A DNA stretch of 64,000 nucleotides from Alicycliphilus denitrificans K601 (GTDB taxonomy: Bacteria > Pseudomonadota > Gammaproteobacteria > Burkholderiales > Burkholderiaceae_C). Below, in pieces: positions 1-11,195 of the stretch. The DNA is taken from assembly GCF_000204645.1 (NCBI RefSeq), contig NC_015422.1, forward strand, positions 806,001 to 870,000, read 5' to 3'. Below the pieces are notes generated by a model. That model made no database searches, had not been told where the DNA came from, and saw only the letters and a list, made by a program, of their open reading frames with translations. Both the position numbers and the translations under genes were made by a program. Numbering within the stretch: the stretch's first letter is position 1; every line of letters begins with the position of its first letter.

Positions 1-615
1 GTCACCCAGGCCGCCGCGCTCAAGACCCGCGTGGGCGAACTGCTCACCTCGGTGGGCCTGGCGCCGCAGGACATGGCCAAGTACCCGCACCAGTTCTCGG
101 GCGGGCAGCGCCAGCGCATCTCCATCGCGCGCGCGCTGGCCACCGAGCCCGAGTTCCTGGTGTGCGACGAGCCCACCAGCGCGCTGGACGTCTCGGTGCA
201 GGCCCAGGTGCTCAACATCATGAAGGACCTGCAGCAGAAGCAGGGCCTGACCTACCTGTTCATCAGCCACAACCTGGCCGTGGTGCGCCACGTGAGCGAC
301 CAGGTGGGCGTGATGTACCTGGGCCGCCTGGTGGAGCTGGCCGACAAGCAGCAGCTCTTCAGCCAGCCGCGCCACCCGTACACGCGCATGCTGCTCGACG
401 CCATCCCCAAGATGCACGACACCGGCCGCGCGCGCACGCCCGTGCAGGGCGAGGTGCCGAATCCGCTCGACCCGCCGCCGGGCTGCGCCTTCAACCCGCG
501 TTGCCCCTTCGCCAACGCGCGCTGCCGCAGCGAGCGCCCGCAGCTGCTGCAGGGCGAGGGCGGCGCGCGTGTGGCCTGCCATGCCGTCGAGGAAGGCCGC
601 ATCGGGCGCGCGTAG
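1..615 (+). CDS. Peptide-type ABC transporter ATP-binding protein (3' part)
   Basis: This is the C-terminal ~204 residues of an Opp/Dpp-family ATPase that powers import of peptides or similar solutes. The frame is open at the left edge, so the start codon and Walker A are outside the window. Visible in order are the ABC signature FSGGQRQR, Walker B running into DEPTSALD, the H-loop ISHNLAVV, and the C-terminal extension PYTRMLL followed by [17 protein letters not shown], whose cysteine-rich pattern is typical of OppD/OppF/DppD/DppF and GsiA. Its permease and binding-protein partners presumably lie upstream. The substrate cannot be read from this fragment. An in-frame GTG at 31 is only an internal codon. 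Confidence 0.9.
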   Translation, partial: VTQAAALKTRVGELLTSVGLAPQDMAKYPHQFSGGQRQRISIARALATEPEFLVCDEPTSALDVSVQAQVLNIMKDLQQKQGLTYLFISHNLAVVRHVSDQVGVMYLGRLVELADKQQLFSQPRHPYTRMLLDAIPKMHDTGRARTPVQGEVPNPLDPPPGCAFNPRCPFANARCRSERPQLLQGEGGARVACHAVEEGRIGRA

Positions 616-657
616 ACTGGAGGCTTCGTTTCCAACAACGCAAAGGAGTAATCGCGC

Positions 658-1152
658 ATGACTGCCTTCACCCTCACCAGCCCCGACATCGCCGCCGGCA
701 GCACCATTGCCCAGGTTTTCGAATTCGACGGCTTTGGCTGCAGCGGCAAGAACCAGTCGCCCGTGCTGCGCTGGAGCGGCGCGCCCGAGGGCACCAAGAG
801 CTTCGCCGTGAACGTGTACGACCCCGACGCGCCCACGGGATCGGGCTTCTGGCACTGGTACGTGATCGACATCCCCGCCGACGTGACCGAGCTGCCCGCC
901 GACGCAGGCGCCAAGGGCGGCGCGAACCTGCCCAAGGGCGCGCGCCAGATCCGCAACGACTATGGCATCTACGCCTGGGGCGGCGTCTGCCCCCCGCCAG
1001 GCGACAAGCCGCACCGCTACATTTTCACGGTGCACGCGCTGTCGGTGGAGCGCATCGAGGTGCCCGACGACGCGCCCGCGGCCCTGACCGGCTTCATGGT
1101 CAACGCCAACACGATCGCCAAGGCCTCGTTCACGGCGACCTACGGGCGTTAA
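658..1152 (+). CDS. YbhB/YbcL family PEBP-like protein
   Basis: A 164-residue phosphatidylethanolamine-binding-protein (Raf kinase inhibitor-like) family member. The family hallmark DPDAPTGSGFWHW lies at residues 55-67, and the protein has the usual length of bacterial YbhB/YbcL proteins. No signal peptide is visible, so it is probably cytoplasmic. The start is supported by AAGGAG about ten bases upstream. The biochemical role of bacterial members is not established; ligand binding is inferred from the family. It follows the ABC ATPase by 42 bases and converges on the HexR-like gene, with a hairpin repeat (1168-1192) between them. Confidence 0.9.
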   Translation: MTAFTLTSPDIAAGSTIAQVFEFDGFGCSGKNQSPVLRWSGAPEGTKSFAVNVYDPDAPTGSGFWHWYVIDIPADVTELPADAGAKGGANLPKGARQIRNDYGIYAWGGVCPPPGDKPHRYIFTVHALSVERIEVPDDAPAALTGFMVNANTIAKASFTATYGR

Positions 1153-1167
1153 GGGCCGAATCGGGCT

Positions 1168-1192
1168 CCAGCGCTTGTCCAGAAAGCGCTGG
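1168..1192. repeat. Hairpin-forming AGCGCTTG repeat between convergent genes
   Basis: Perfect 9-bp arms CCAGCGCTT and AAGCGCTGG enclose a 7-base loop. It sits between the convergent PEBP and HexR-like genes and may act as a weak terminator (a short T-rich stretch follows on the plus strand). The core CCAGCGCTTG recurs at several other junctions of this window. Confidence 0.6.
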
Positions 1193-1203
1193 TTGCTATC
1201 TTT

Positions 1204-2049
1204 TCAGGTATAGCGCTTGGCGCGCAGGTTGTTCTTCATCTGCTGCAGCACGGGCTGCAGCGGCTCGCCTATGCGCAGCGCCACGCAGGTGGCCAGCACG
1301 TCGATGATGAGCAGGTGCAGCAGGCGCGAGACCATGGGGCTGTAGCGGTCGTAGCCCTCGGGGTGGTCGGCCGCGAGGTGGATGCGGCAGCTGTGGGCCA
1401 GGGGCGAGCCGCTGGCCGTGATGGCGATCGTCGTGGCGCCGTTTTTGCGCGCGATGTCGGCCGCGTCCATCAGGTCGCGCGTGCGGCCCGAGTTGCTGAT
1501 GATCACCGCGCAGTCGCCCGGGCCGAGCAGCGTGGCGCTCATGACCTGCATGTGCCCGTCGCTGGTCGCAAGGCTGGTGATGCCCAGGCGGAAGAACTTG
1601 TGCTGCGCGTCCTGCGCCACGATGCCGGAGTTGCCCGCGCCGTAGAACTCGATGCGCCGGCCCGTTTGCCAGGTGCCGGCGATGGCCTCGGCCGCGCGCT
1701 CCAGCAGCTGGGTGCTGGCCGCGTTGCGGTACTGCAGGAAGGCGGCCATGGCATTGTCCACCACCTTCACGAGCACGTCGCCGGTCTTGTCGTCCGCGTC
1801 CACGCTGCGGTGGATGAAGGGCACGCCCTCGCTCACGCTGCCCGCCAGCTTGAGCTTGAAGTCGGCCAGGCCGTCGTAGCCCATGCTGCGGCAGAAGCGC
1901 ACCACCGTGGGCTTGCTGACGTGGGCGCGCTCGGCCAGCTCGCGCACCGGCAGATGGGCAAAGGCGCGCGGGTCCTTGAGCACGAGCCGCGCCACGCGCT
2001 GCTCGGCGGGGGCCAGTGAGGGGAGAGAGGCGGTGATGCGGTCCAGCAT
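1204..2049 (-). CDS. hexR: HexR-like RpiR-family transcriptional regulator
   Basis: A 281-residue regulator. An N-terminal HTH_6 (RpiR) domain spans about residues 1-77, with the recognition region [18 protein letters not shown], and a C-terminal SIS sugar-phosphate-binding domain spans about 130-260 ([10 protein letters not shown]). HexR proteins sense 2-keto-3-deoxy-6-phosphogluconate and control central sugar metabolism. The gene is divergent from tal-pgi, which fits that role. The ATG at 2049 was chosen because the protein then begins MLDRI, like HexR proteins; the open frame extends further upstream but would cross the promoter region. The exact effector is inferred from the family. Confidence 0.85.
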   Translation of the reverse strand: MLDRITASLPSLAPAEQRVARLVLKDPRAFAHLPVRELAERAHVSKPTVVRFCRSMGYDGLADFKLKLAGSVSEGVPFIHRSVDADDKTGDVLVKVVDNAMAAFLQYRNAASTQLLERAAEAIAGTWQTGRRIEFYGAGNSGIVAQDAQHKFFRLGITSLATSDGHMQVMSATLLGPGDCAVIISNSGRTRDLMDAADIARKNGATTIAITASGSPLAHSCRIHLAADHPEGYDRYSPMVSRLLHLLIIDVLATCVALRIGEPLQPVLQQMKNNLRAKRYT

Positions 2050-2074
2050 GGGAGTGGCGCGATGGGTAAGGGCT

Positions 2075-2092
2075 GTTACCGAAGAATGTAAC
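2075..2092. promoter_or_regulatory. Inverted repeat in the hexR/tal intergenic region, candidate operator
   Basis: GTTAC-N8-GTAAC lies 26 bases upstream of the hexR start and about 73 bases before tal. Perfect symmetry and position between a SIS-domain regulator and a sugar-phosphate operon suggest an operator. No footprint-level consensus for this family was available to compare. Confidence 0.45.
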
Positions 2093-2164
2093 GCGGTTTC
2101 ATGCGCCGGGTGCCGCATACACTTGACGGATGGGCGCTCTGCACGCCCGATGACGAGGATACGC

Positions 2165-3111
2165 ATGAACCAACTCGACGCACTCAAGCAATTCACCACC
2201 GTGGTGGCCGACACCGGCGACTTCAAACAGCTCGCGCAGTTCCAGCCGCGCGACGCCACCACCAATCCTTCGCTGATCCTCAAGGCCGTGCAGAAGAGCG
2301 AATACGCGCCGCTGCTCAAGGACTGCGTGACGCGCTGGCACGGCCGCGGCATCGACGAGCTGATGGACCGCCTCATCGTGCGCTTCGGCTGCGAGATCCT
2401 GTCCCTCATCCCGGGACGCGTATCGACGGAGGTGGACGCGCGCCTGTCCTTCGACACGGCCGCCACCGTGGCCCGCGCCGAGCGCATCGTGGAGCTGTAC
2501 CAAGCTGAGGGCGTGCACATCGACCGCGTGCTCATCAAGATCGCCGCCACCTGGGAGGGAATCCAGGCCGCGCGCCGGCTGGAGGAGCGCGGCATCCACA
2601 CCAACCTCACGCTGCTGTTCTCCTTCGCGCAGGCCGTGGCCTGCGGGCAGGCGAAGGTGCAGCTCATCTCGCCCTTCGTCGGCCGCATCTACGACTGGTA
2701 CAAGAAACAGGCCGGCAGCAATTGGGACGAGGCCGCCATGGCCGGCGCCAACGACCCCGGCGTGCAGTCGGTGCGCGCCATCTACAACCACTACAAGCAT
2801 TTCGGCATAGCCACCGAGGTCATGGGCGCGAGCTTCCGCAACACGGGCCAGATCGTGGCGCTGGCGGGCTGCGACCTGCTGACCATCGCGCCCGAGCTGC
2901 TGGCCCAACTGGCCGCCAGCGACGCGCCGCTCGCGCGCGTGCTCGACCCCGAGGCCGCGCGCCACGTGCAGATGGCGCCCGTGCAGTACGACGAGCCGGG
3001 CTTCCGCTACGCGCTCAACGCCGACGCCATGGCCACCGAGAAACTGGCCGAGGGCATCCGCGCCTTCGCCGCCGATGCGGCCAGGCTCGAACAACTGATG
3101 CAAGCCGCTGC

Positions 3112-3115
<4 letters not shown>
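2165..3115 (+). CDS. tal: Transaldolase
   Basis: A 316-residue class I transaldolase of the TalB type, which transfers a dihydroxyacetone unit between sedoheptulose-7-phosphate and glyceraldehyde-3-phosphate in the pentose phosphate pathway. The Schiff-base lysine is Lys125 in [12 protein letters not shown], the N-terminal catalytic aspartate is Asp16 (VVADTGD), and the DATTNPSL motif is present. Length matches E. coli TalB. The start at 2165 has GAGGA about 7 bases upstream and gives the expected [11 protein letters not shown] terminus. The stop overlaps the pgi start (ATGA), so the two are probably translationally coupled. Confidence 0.97.
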
Positions 3116-4707
<1,592 letters not shown>

Positions 4708-4747
4708 ATCTTGGACACCCTTTCCCCTCCGGGAGCGGCGCACCATG

Positions 4748-4782
4748 AAAAAAGCCCGCAGGCGCAATGCCTGCGGGCTTTT
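4748..4782. terminator. Bidirectional rho-independent terminator between pgi and groL
   Basis: A 14-bp perfect stem (4750-4763 with 4769-4782) and a 5-base loop, with an A-run on the left and a T-run on the right. It can terminate both converging transcripts. Confidence 0.9.
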
Positions 4783-4829
4783 GAAGGGAATTGCATGGCG
4801 CCTTGGCAGACGCCAGCGGGCCCGGGCGA

Positions 4830-6485
<1,656 letters not shown>

Positions 6486-6526
6486 CTACGAATTTTGAAT
6501 CAAAAAGGCTGCAAAGGCTTGTGTAT

Positions 6527-6550
6527 CAAGCGAGAGCAGCTATGAAAATT
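6527..6550. repeat. AGCTGCT/CGCTTG half repeat in the groES-groL spacer
   Basis: On the minus strand this reads as a CATAGCTGCT block followed by CGCTTG, the same arrangement seen in the arms of the 76-bp palindromes at 39009 and 53941. It lies within the transcribed spacer of the operon. Confidence 0.45.
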
Positions 6551-6573
6551 GATGGTTTGGATATGGGTGGGAA

Positions 6574-6864
6574 TTACTTCTCGACCACGGCAAACAGATC
6601 GTCTTCCTTCATGACCAGCAGTTCGTCGCCGTGAACCTTCACGGTCTGGCCGCTGTACTTGCCGAACAGCACGCGGTCACCCACCTTCACGCTCATGGCA
6701 ATGCGGTCACCGTCCTCGTCCAGCCTGCCGGGGCCAACGGCCACCACCTCACCCTGGTCGGGCTTCTCGGCGGCGTTGTCGGGGATCACGATGCCCGAGG
6801 CGGTCTTGGTTTCGTTTTCCAGGCGCTTGACGATCACGCGATCGGCGAGAGGGCGCAGGTTCAT
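6574..6864 (-). CDS. groS: Co-chaperonin GroES (Hsp10)
   Basis: A 96-residue lid subunit for the GroEL cavity. It begins [16 protein letters not shown], carries the mobile-loop region ([18 protein letters not shown]) and ends [15 protein letters not shown], full length for the family. AAGGAG lies seven bases before the ATG at 6864. A longer in-frame extension upstream to 6951 would run through the leader and into the operator and is rejected. First gene of the operon; regulation by HrcA is indicated by the CIRCE element at 6945-6971. Confidence 0.98.
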   Translation of the reverse strand: MNLRPLADRVIVKRLENETKTASGIVIPDNAAEKPDQGEVVAVGPGRLDEDGDRIAMSVKVGDRVLFGKYSGQTVKVHGDELLVMKEDDLFAVVEK

Positions 6865-6944
6865 AGGATCTCCTTGCGATGCACAAACAAAGGGTGGTAA
6901 CGACAGCAGCCCATACGGGCTGCCTGAGGGGTAGGGCGGTGTTG

Positions 6945-6971
6945 TTAGCACTCAACCCTTACGAGTGCTAA
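6945..6971 (-). promoter_or_regulatory. CIRCE operator (HrcA binding site) of groESL
   Basis: Perfect inverted repeat TTAGCACTC-N9-GAGTGCTAA, the canonical CIRCE sequence bound by the heat-shock repressor HrcA. It lies immediately downstream of the -10 box, so bound repressor would cover the transcription start. Confidence 0.96.
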
Positions 6972-6998
6972 TAATAAAGCCGTTTTTTCCCATTTCAA
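6971..6998 (-). promoter_or_regulatory. groESL promoter (sigma-70 type)
   Basis: On the minus strand, -35 TTGAAA (6993-6998) and -10 TATTAT (6971-6976) are separated by 16 bp, directly before CIRCE. The -35 lies within CTTGAAA, which also resembles a sigma-32 -35 box, but no CCCCAT-type -10 is present at the proper spacing. Confidence 0.75.
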
Positions 6999-7065
6999 GG
7001 GCCTGGGCCCAGAAAGTCAGGGGATATGGCACTGCCGCGCGTCCGCGGCCGGCGCGGATACGCGC

Positions 7066-8094
7066 CTAGCCCGGGGCCAGGAGCTGTCCGATGATGTGCC
7101 AGTGGTCGTCGTGGAACTGGTCTTCCATGCCGGCCAGCTGCTCCTGCGCCACCCATTGGGCATGTGCCGCATCGTCGCCGCCGCGCACCTCGGGCAGGGC
7201 GTCGTCGTCCAGGTCGAAGAAATAGGCGTGGGTGATGACGCGCCCGCGCTGGCTGCGCTCGGGGTGGTCGAACACGCGCACCGCGCGCAGCGCCTGGCGC
7301 AGGCGCTCTTCGGGCAGGGGGCAGTGGGTTTCCTCGGCCAGCTCGCGCAGGCAGGACTGCCACAGCGTGTCGTGCGGCTCGACGAAGCCGCCGGGCAGGG
7401 CCCACAGGCCCTTGCCGGGGGCGTGGGCGCGGCGGATCAGCAGCACCCGGCCCTGGCAGCGCAGCAGCGCATCTACTGTGACGAAGACCGGCGGGTAGGG
7501 CGCGCAGGCCCAGCTGTTGCGGTACGCGCGCAGCATGCGCCATTCTTCCTGCAGGGCGGGGTAATGCGCCGTGTGCGCGAATTGCTCCAGCCACGCGCGC
7601 GTCGCCGCCGGGATGTGGGGCGCCCATGGGGCCAGCGCCGCCTCCGGCGTGGAGGCGCTGGCGCCGAGGTAGGCGTCGCGTATGGCGGTCGCGTCGATCG
7701 TGCCCTGGCGCTCCATGCGGATCAGGTCCCAGCCGGGAAAGGCCCGCAGGTAGCCGCTGCTGCTGTCCTTGAAGTGGCCGACCAGGGCCAGGCGTGCCCG
7801 GGCCGGCGTGGCCTGGGCCACGGCCTGCCGCACGGCATCGGCCCAGCGCGGCTCGTCGTAGTAGTCGCGCATGGGTAGCATGGTCAGGCGTGCGCGCTCG
7901 GGTTCGGGCAGGGCGGCGCGCAGCATCTGGGCGCGCTCCTGCCAGGTGAAGGGGTTCTTCGGCGTGCGCGCCTGGAAGGCCGAGCCCACGACGACGACGG
8001 CCTGCCGCGCCCGGGCCAGGGCCTCGCGCAGCAGCGCCAGGTGGCCGTTGTGCACGGGCTGGAAGCGTCCGATCAGGACGGCGGCGTCGTACAT
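7066..8094 (-). CDS. Bifunctional NMN adenylyltransferase / Nudix hydrolase (NadM-Nudix fusion)
   Basis: A 342-residue two-domain protein. Residues 1-~180 form a nucleotidyltransferase with GRFQPVHNGH (HxGH at 15-18), which adenylylates nicotinamide mononucleotide in NAD synthesis or salvage. Residues ~200-342 form a Nudix domain with the box at about 245-266 (GGFVEPHDTLWQSCLRELAEE), likely acting on ADP-ribose. The same architecture is known from cyanobacterial slr0787 and Francisella NadM. In the Nudix box an Asp stands where Glu of the GE pair is usual, though the REUxEE core is intact. It lies 13 bases downstream of metK and is probably cotranscribed with it. Confidence 0.88.
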   Translation of the reverse strand: MYDAAVLIGRFQPVHNGHLALLREALARARQAVVVVGSAFQARTPKNPFTWQERAQMLRAALPEPERARLTMLPMRDYYDEPRWADAVRQAVAQATPARARLALVGHFKDSSSGYLRAFPGWDLIRMERQGTIDATAIRDAYLGASASTPEAALAPWAPHIPAATRAWLEQFAHTAHYPALQEEWRMLRAYRNSWACAPYPPVFVTVDALLRCQGRVLLIRRAHAPGKGLWALPGGFVEPHDTLWQSCLRELAEETHCPLPEERLRQALRAVRVFDHPERSQRGRVITHAYFFDLDDDALPEVRGGDDAAHAQWVAQEQLAGMEDQFHDDHWHIIGQLLAPG

Positions 8095-8107
8095 GGGGCC
8101 GCCGGGC

Positions 8108-9289
8108 TTACAGCCCGGCCGCTGCGCGCAGCGCCTGGGCTTTGTCCGTGCGCTCCCAGGTGAACTCGGGCTCCTCGCGGCCGAAGTGGCCGTAGGCGGC
8201 GGTCTTGGCGTAGATGGGCCGTAGCAGGTCCAGCATCTGGATGATGCCCTTGGGGCGCAGGTCGAAATACTCGTGCACCAGCTGGGCGATGCGCTCGTCG
8301 GAGATCACGCCCGTGCCCTCGGTGTACACGGTGATGTTCATGGGCCGGGCCACGCCGATGGCGTAGGCCACCTGAATCTGGCACTGGCGCGCCAGGCCCG
8401 CGGCGACGATGTTCTTGGCCACGTAGCGCGCGGCGTAGGCGGCGCTGCGGTCCACCTTCGTCGGGTCCTTGCCGCTGAACGCGCCGCCGCCGTGCGGGCA
8501 GGCGCCGCCGTAGGTGTCTACGATGATCTTGCGGCCCGTGAGGCCGCAGTCGCCCTGCGGGCCGCCGATGACGAAGCGGCCCGTGGGGTTGATGAGGTAC
8601 TTGGTGTCCTTGAGCCACTCCTTGGGGAGCACGGGCTTGATGATCTCCTCGATGATGGCCTCGGTGAAGCTGGCCTTCATCTTCGTGGCGGTCTCGCTCT
8701 GGTCGGGGCTGTGCTGGGTAGAGAGCACCACGGTGTCGATGCTGTGCGGCTTGCCGTCCAGGTAGCGCATGGTCACCTGGCTCTTGGCGTCGGGGCGCAG
8801 GAAGGGCAGGCGGCCGTCCTTGCGCAGCTGGGCCTGGCGCTCCACCAGGCGGTGCGCGTAGTAGATGGGCGCGGGCATGAGCTCGGGAGTCTCGTCGCAG
8901 GCGTAGCCGAACATCAGGCCCTGGTCGCCGGCGCCGGTGTTCAGGTGGTCGTCGCTCGCGTGGTCCACGCCCTGGGCGATGTCGTTGCTCTGCTTGTCGT
9001 AGGCCACCAGTACCGCGCAGCCCTTGTAGTCGATGCCGTACTCGGTGTTGTCGTAGCCGATGCGCTTGATGGTGTCGCGCGCGACCTGGATGTAGTCCAC
9101 GTGCGCGTTGGTCGTGATCTCGCCGGCCAGCACCACGAGGCCCGTGTTGGTCAGCGTCTCGGCGGCCACGCGCGAGCGCGGGTCCTGCTCGAAGATCGCG
9201 TCCAGGATGGCGTCCGAGATCTGGTCCGCCACCTTGTCGGGGTGGCCCTCAGAAACCGATTCGGACGTGAAGAGGAAGTCGTTCGCCAT
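8108..9289 (-). CDS. metK: S-adenosylmethionine synthetase
   Basis: A 393-residue enzyme making S-adenosylmethionine from methionine and ATP. Signature blocks seen are [20 protein letters not shown] near the N terminus, [12 protein letters not shown] in the middle and [22 protein letters not shown] near the C-terminal third. Start 9289 ([11 protein letters not shown]) matches family members and has GGAG nine bases upstream; a further in-frame ATG at 9304 would overlap that site. SAM made here feeds the speD reaction at 55 kb, among others. The 133-base divergent region shared with the acyltransferase gene can fold (see the leader entry). Confidence 0.98.
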   Translation of the reverse strand: MANDFLFTSESVSEGHPDKVADQISDAILDAIFEQDPRSRVAAETLTNTGLVVLAGEITTNAHVDYIQVARDTIKRIGYDNTEYGIDYKGCAVLVAYDKQSNDIAQGVDHASDDHLNTGAGDQGLMFGYACDETPELMPAPIYYAHRLVERQAQLRKDGRLPFLRPDAKSQVTMRYLDGKPHSIDTVVLSTQHSPDQSETATKMKASFTEAIIEEIIKPVLPKEWLKDTKYLINPTGRFVIGGPQGDCGLTGRKIIVDTYGGACPHGGGAFSGKDPTKVDRSAAYAARYVAKNIVAAGLARQCQIQVAYAIGVARPMNITVYTEGTGVISDERIAQLVHEYFDLRPKGIIQMLDLLRPIYAKTAAYGHFGREEPEFTWERTDKAQALRAAAGL

Positions 9290-9410
9290 TTGAATAAACT
9301 CCATGGTTCAGCATTTTTGGGCGTTGCCCATAGCTTGCGGAGCTTTGTGGCGAACGCTTTAGCAGTTGTGTTTAACGTCGCCCTGCAAGTTGCTCATTTA
9401 ACTCGGCGAC
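9290..9410 (-). promoter_or_regulatory. metK leader region with possible structured RNA
   Basis: On the minus strand the leader contains GGCGACG pairing with CGTTCGCC (one bulge) around a loop holding GCTAAAG, then a perfect TGGGC-AAC-GCCCA hairpin, then the ribosome-binding site. AAGCTCC inside the leader can pair fully (one G-U) with GGAGTTT at the ribosome-binding site. A TACAAT box at 9417-9422 could be the -10. It does not clearly match a SAM riboswitch class I know. Confidence 0.3.
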
Positions 9411-9422
9411 CGCGCCATTGTA

Positions 9423-10277
9423 ATGCCATCGATTTTTCGCCTTCTTTCTGCGCTGCCATTGTGGTTGTTGCATGCCATCGGCGCGCTGCTGGGGTGGGTG
9501 GCATTCTGCGCGTCGCCCACGTACCGCCGGCGCTTCCTGGCCAACGCGGCGCGCGCGGGCTACCGGCTGCGTGACGTGCGCGCCGCCGTGGCGCATGCGG
9601 GCCGCATGGTGGCCGAGGCGCCGCGCCTGTGGCTGGCGCCCGAGCCGCCCCCCTGCGAGGTGCGCAACGCCGAATGCGTGCAGCGGGCCTGGGAGCAGGG
9701 GCGCGGCATCGTGTTCCTCACGCCGCATATCGGCTGCTTCGAGATGTCGGTGCAGGAGGGGGCGCGGCGCTGGTCGCCGCAGCATGGGTCCTTCACCATC
9801 CTCTACCGCCCCGCGCGCCAGCCCTGGCTGGCGCGGGTGATGCAGACCGCGCGCAACCGCCCGGGCATCGCGGCCGTGCCGACCTCGCTGCAGGGCGTGC
9901 GCCAGATGCTCAAGGCGCTGCGCGCGGGCCGCGCCGTGGGCCTGCTGCCCGACCAGGTGCCGCCCCAGGGGCAGGGTCTGTGGTCGCCTTTCTTCGGCCA
10001 GTCGGCCTACACCATGACGCTGGCCGCGCGCCTGGTGCAGCAGACGGGCGCGGCCGTCATCCTCGCGCGCTGCGAGCGCCTGCCACGCGGGCGCGGCTAC
10101 GTGCTGCACCTGCAGGCGCTGGAGCAGCCGCTGGCGCCTACACTCGACGCCGCCGTGCTGCAGATCAACCAAGCCATGGAACGACTGATTCGCCAAAGCC
10201 CCGACCAATACCTGTGGGGCTATGCCCGCTACAAGCAGCCGCGCGCCGAGGCGCAGCAGCCGGAGAGCATCGCGTGA
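9423..10277 (+). CDS. LpxL/HtrB-family lysophospholipid/lipid A acyltransferase
   Basis: A 284-residue member of the Kdo2-lipid A late acyltransferase family, which adds secondary acyl chains to lipid A at the inner membrane. A hydrophobic N-terminal segment (about residues 8-30) serves as anchor, and the catalytic HX4E motif is H102-IGCF-E107. The C terminus has the family-typical pattern SPDQYLWGYARYK. The stop overlaps the GTG start of the second acyltransferase by four bases, so the two are coupled. Which acyl position each modifies cannot be told from the sequence. Confidence 0.9.
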   Translation: MPSIFRLLSALPLWLLHAIGALLGWVAFCASPTYRRRFLANAARAGYRLRDVRAAVAHAGRMVAEAPRLWLAPEPPPCEVRNAECVQRAWEQGRGIVFLTPHIGCFEMSVQEGARRWSPQHGSFTILYRPARQPWLARVMQTARNRPGIAAVPTSLQGVRQMLKALRAGRAVGLLPDQVPPQGQGLWSPFFGQSAYTMTLAARLVQQTGAAVILARCERLPRGRGYVLHLQALEQPLAPTLDAAVLQINQAMERLIRQSPDQYLWGYARYKQPRAEAQQPESIA

Positions 10278-11155
10278 CGGCGCGGCTGGCGTCGCGTGCG
10301 GGCATTGCCCTGCTGAACCTGCTCGGCCGCCTGCCGCTGCCCGCGCTGCGCGCGCTGGGCGCGTGGATCGGCCGCCTGCTGTTCGTGCTGGCCGCGCCGC
10401 GGCGCAAGGTGGCGCTGCGCAACCTGGAGCTGTGCTTTCCCGATGTGCCAGAGCAGCAGCGCCGCGCCTGGGCGCGCGAGTCGTTCGAGTCGTTCTGCCA
10501 GACCTTCCTCGACCGGGGCTGGCTCTGGTCGGGCTCCGAGGCGCTGGTGCGCAGCCGCGTGAAGCTCGTCGGCGCGGTGCAGGAGCTCGAAGGCGACACG
10601 CCCACCATCGTCTTCGCGCCGCACTTCTACAGCATGGACGCGGGCGGGCTTGCGCTACCTTTGAACACCGGGCGCGAGTTCACCTCCATCTTCGCCACCA
10701 ATCCCGACCCGGCGCTGGACGCCTGGTTCATGGGCGGGCGCCAGCGCTTCGGCAACGTGCGCATGCTCAACCGCGCCGACGGGGTCAAGCCCATCATCGC
10801 GTGCCTGCGCAAGGGGGGGCTGCTGTACCTGCTGCCCGACATGGACTACGGCCGCAACGACTCGGTCTTCGTGCCCTTCTTCGCCATGCCCGATGCGGCC
10901 ACCATCCCCTCGCTCTCGCGCTTCGCGCGCCTGGGCCGCGCCAAGGTGGTGGCGTTGTACAGCCGCATGACGCCCGAGGGCTACGTGGCCGAGCTCACGC
11001 CCGCCTGGGAGAACTTTCCCACCGACGACCACGTGGCCGACACGGCGCGCATGAACCGCGAGCTGGAGGCCGCCATCCGCACCATGCCTGCGCAGTACTA
11101 CTGGGTGCACAAGCGCTTCAAGACGCGGCCCGAGGGGCAGCCGTCGCTCTATTAA
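10274..11155 (+). CDS. Second LpxL/LpxM-family acyltransferase
   Basis: A 293-residue paralogue of the preceding gene. The catalytic motif is HX4D rather than HX4E (H117-FYSM-D122), the anchor is about residues 8-40, and it ends AQYYWVHKRFKTRPEG, where WVHKRFKTRP is a hallmark of LpxL/LpxM enzymes. The GTG at 10274 was chosen because it gives a normal N terminus (MTARLASRAGIALLN) and a GTGA overlap. Tandem late acyltransferases are common in betaproteobacteria. The division of labour between them is not known here. Confidence 0.9.
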   Translation: MTARLASRAGIALLNLLGRLPLPALRALGAWIGRLLFVLAAPRRKVALRNLELCFPDVPEQQRRAWARESFESFCQTFLDRGWLWSGSEALVRSRVKLVGAVQELEGDTPTIVFAPHFYSMDAGGLALPLNTGREFTSIFATNPDPALDAWFMGGRQRFGNVRMLNRADGVKPIIACLRKGGLLYLLPDMDYGRNDSVFVPFFAMPDAATIPSLSRFARLGRAKVVALYSRMTPEGYVAELTPAWENFPTDDHVADTARMNRELEAAIRTMPAQYYWVHKRFKTRPEGQPSLY

Positions 11156-11195
11156 AGAAAAATCGCTGCAGCGCCTACTGGATGGGCGCTATACG

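Noticed and set aside
9290..9410. A confident SAM riboswitch call upstream of metK
   Set aside because: Stems and a GCTAAAG loop are present but the arrangement does not match SAM-I, SAM-II or SAM/SAH consensus structures as I know them. Kept only as a low-confidence leader.
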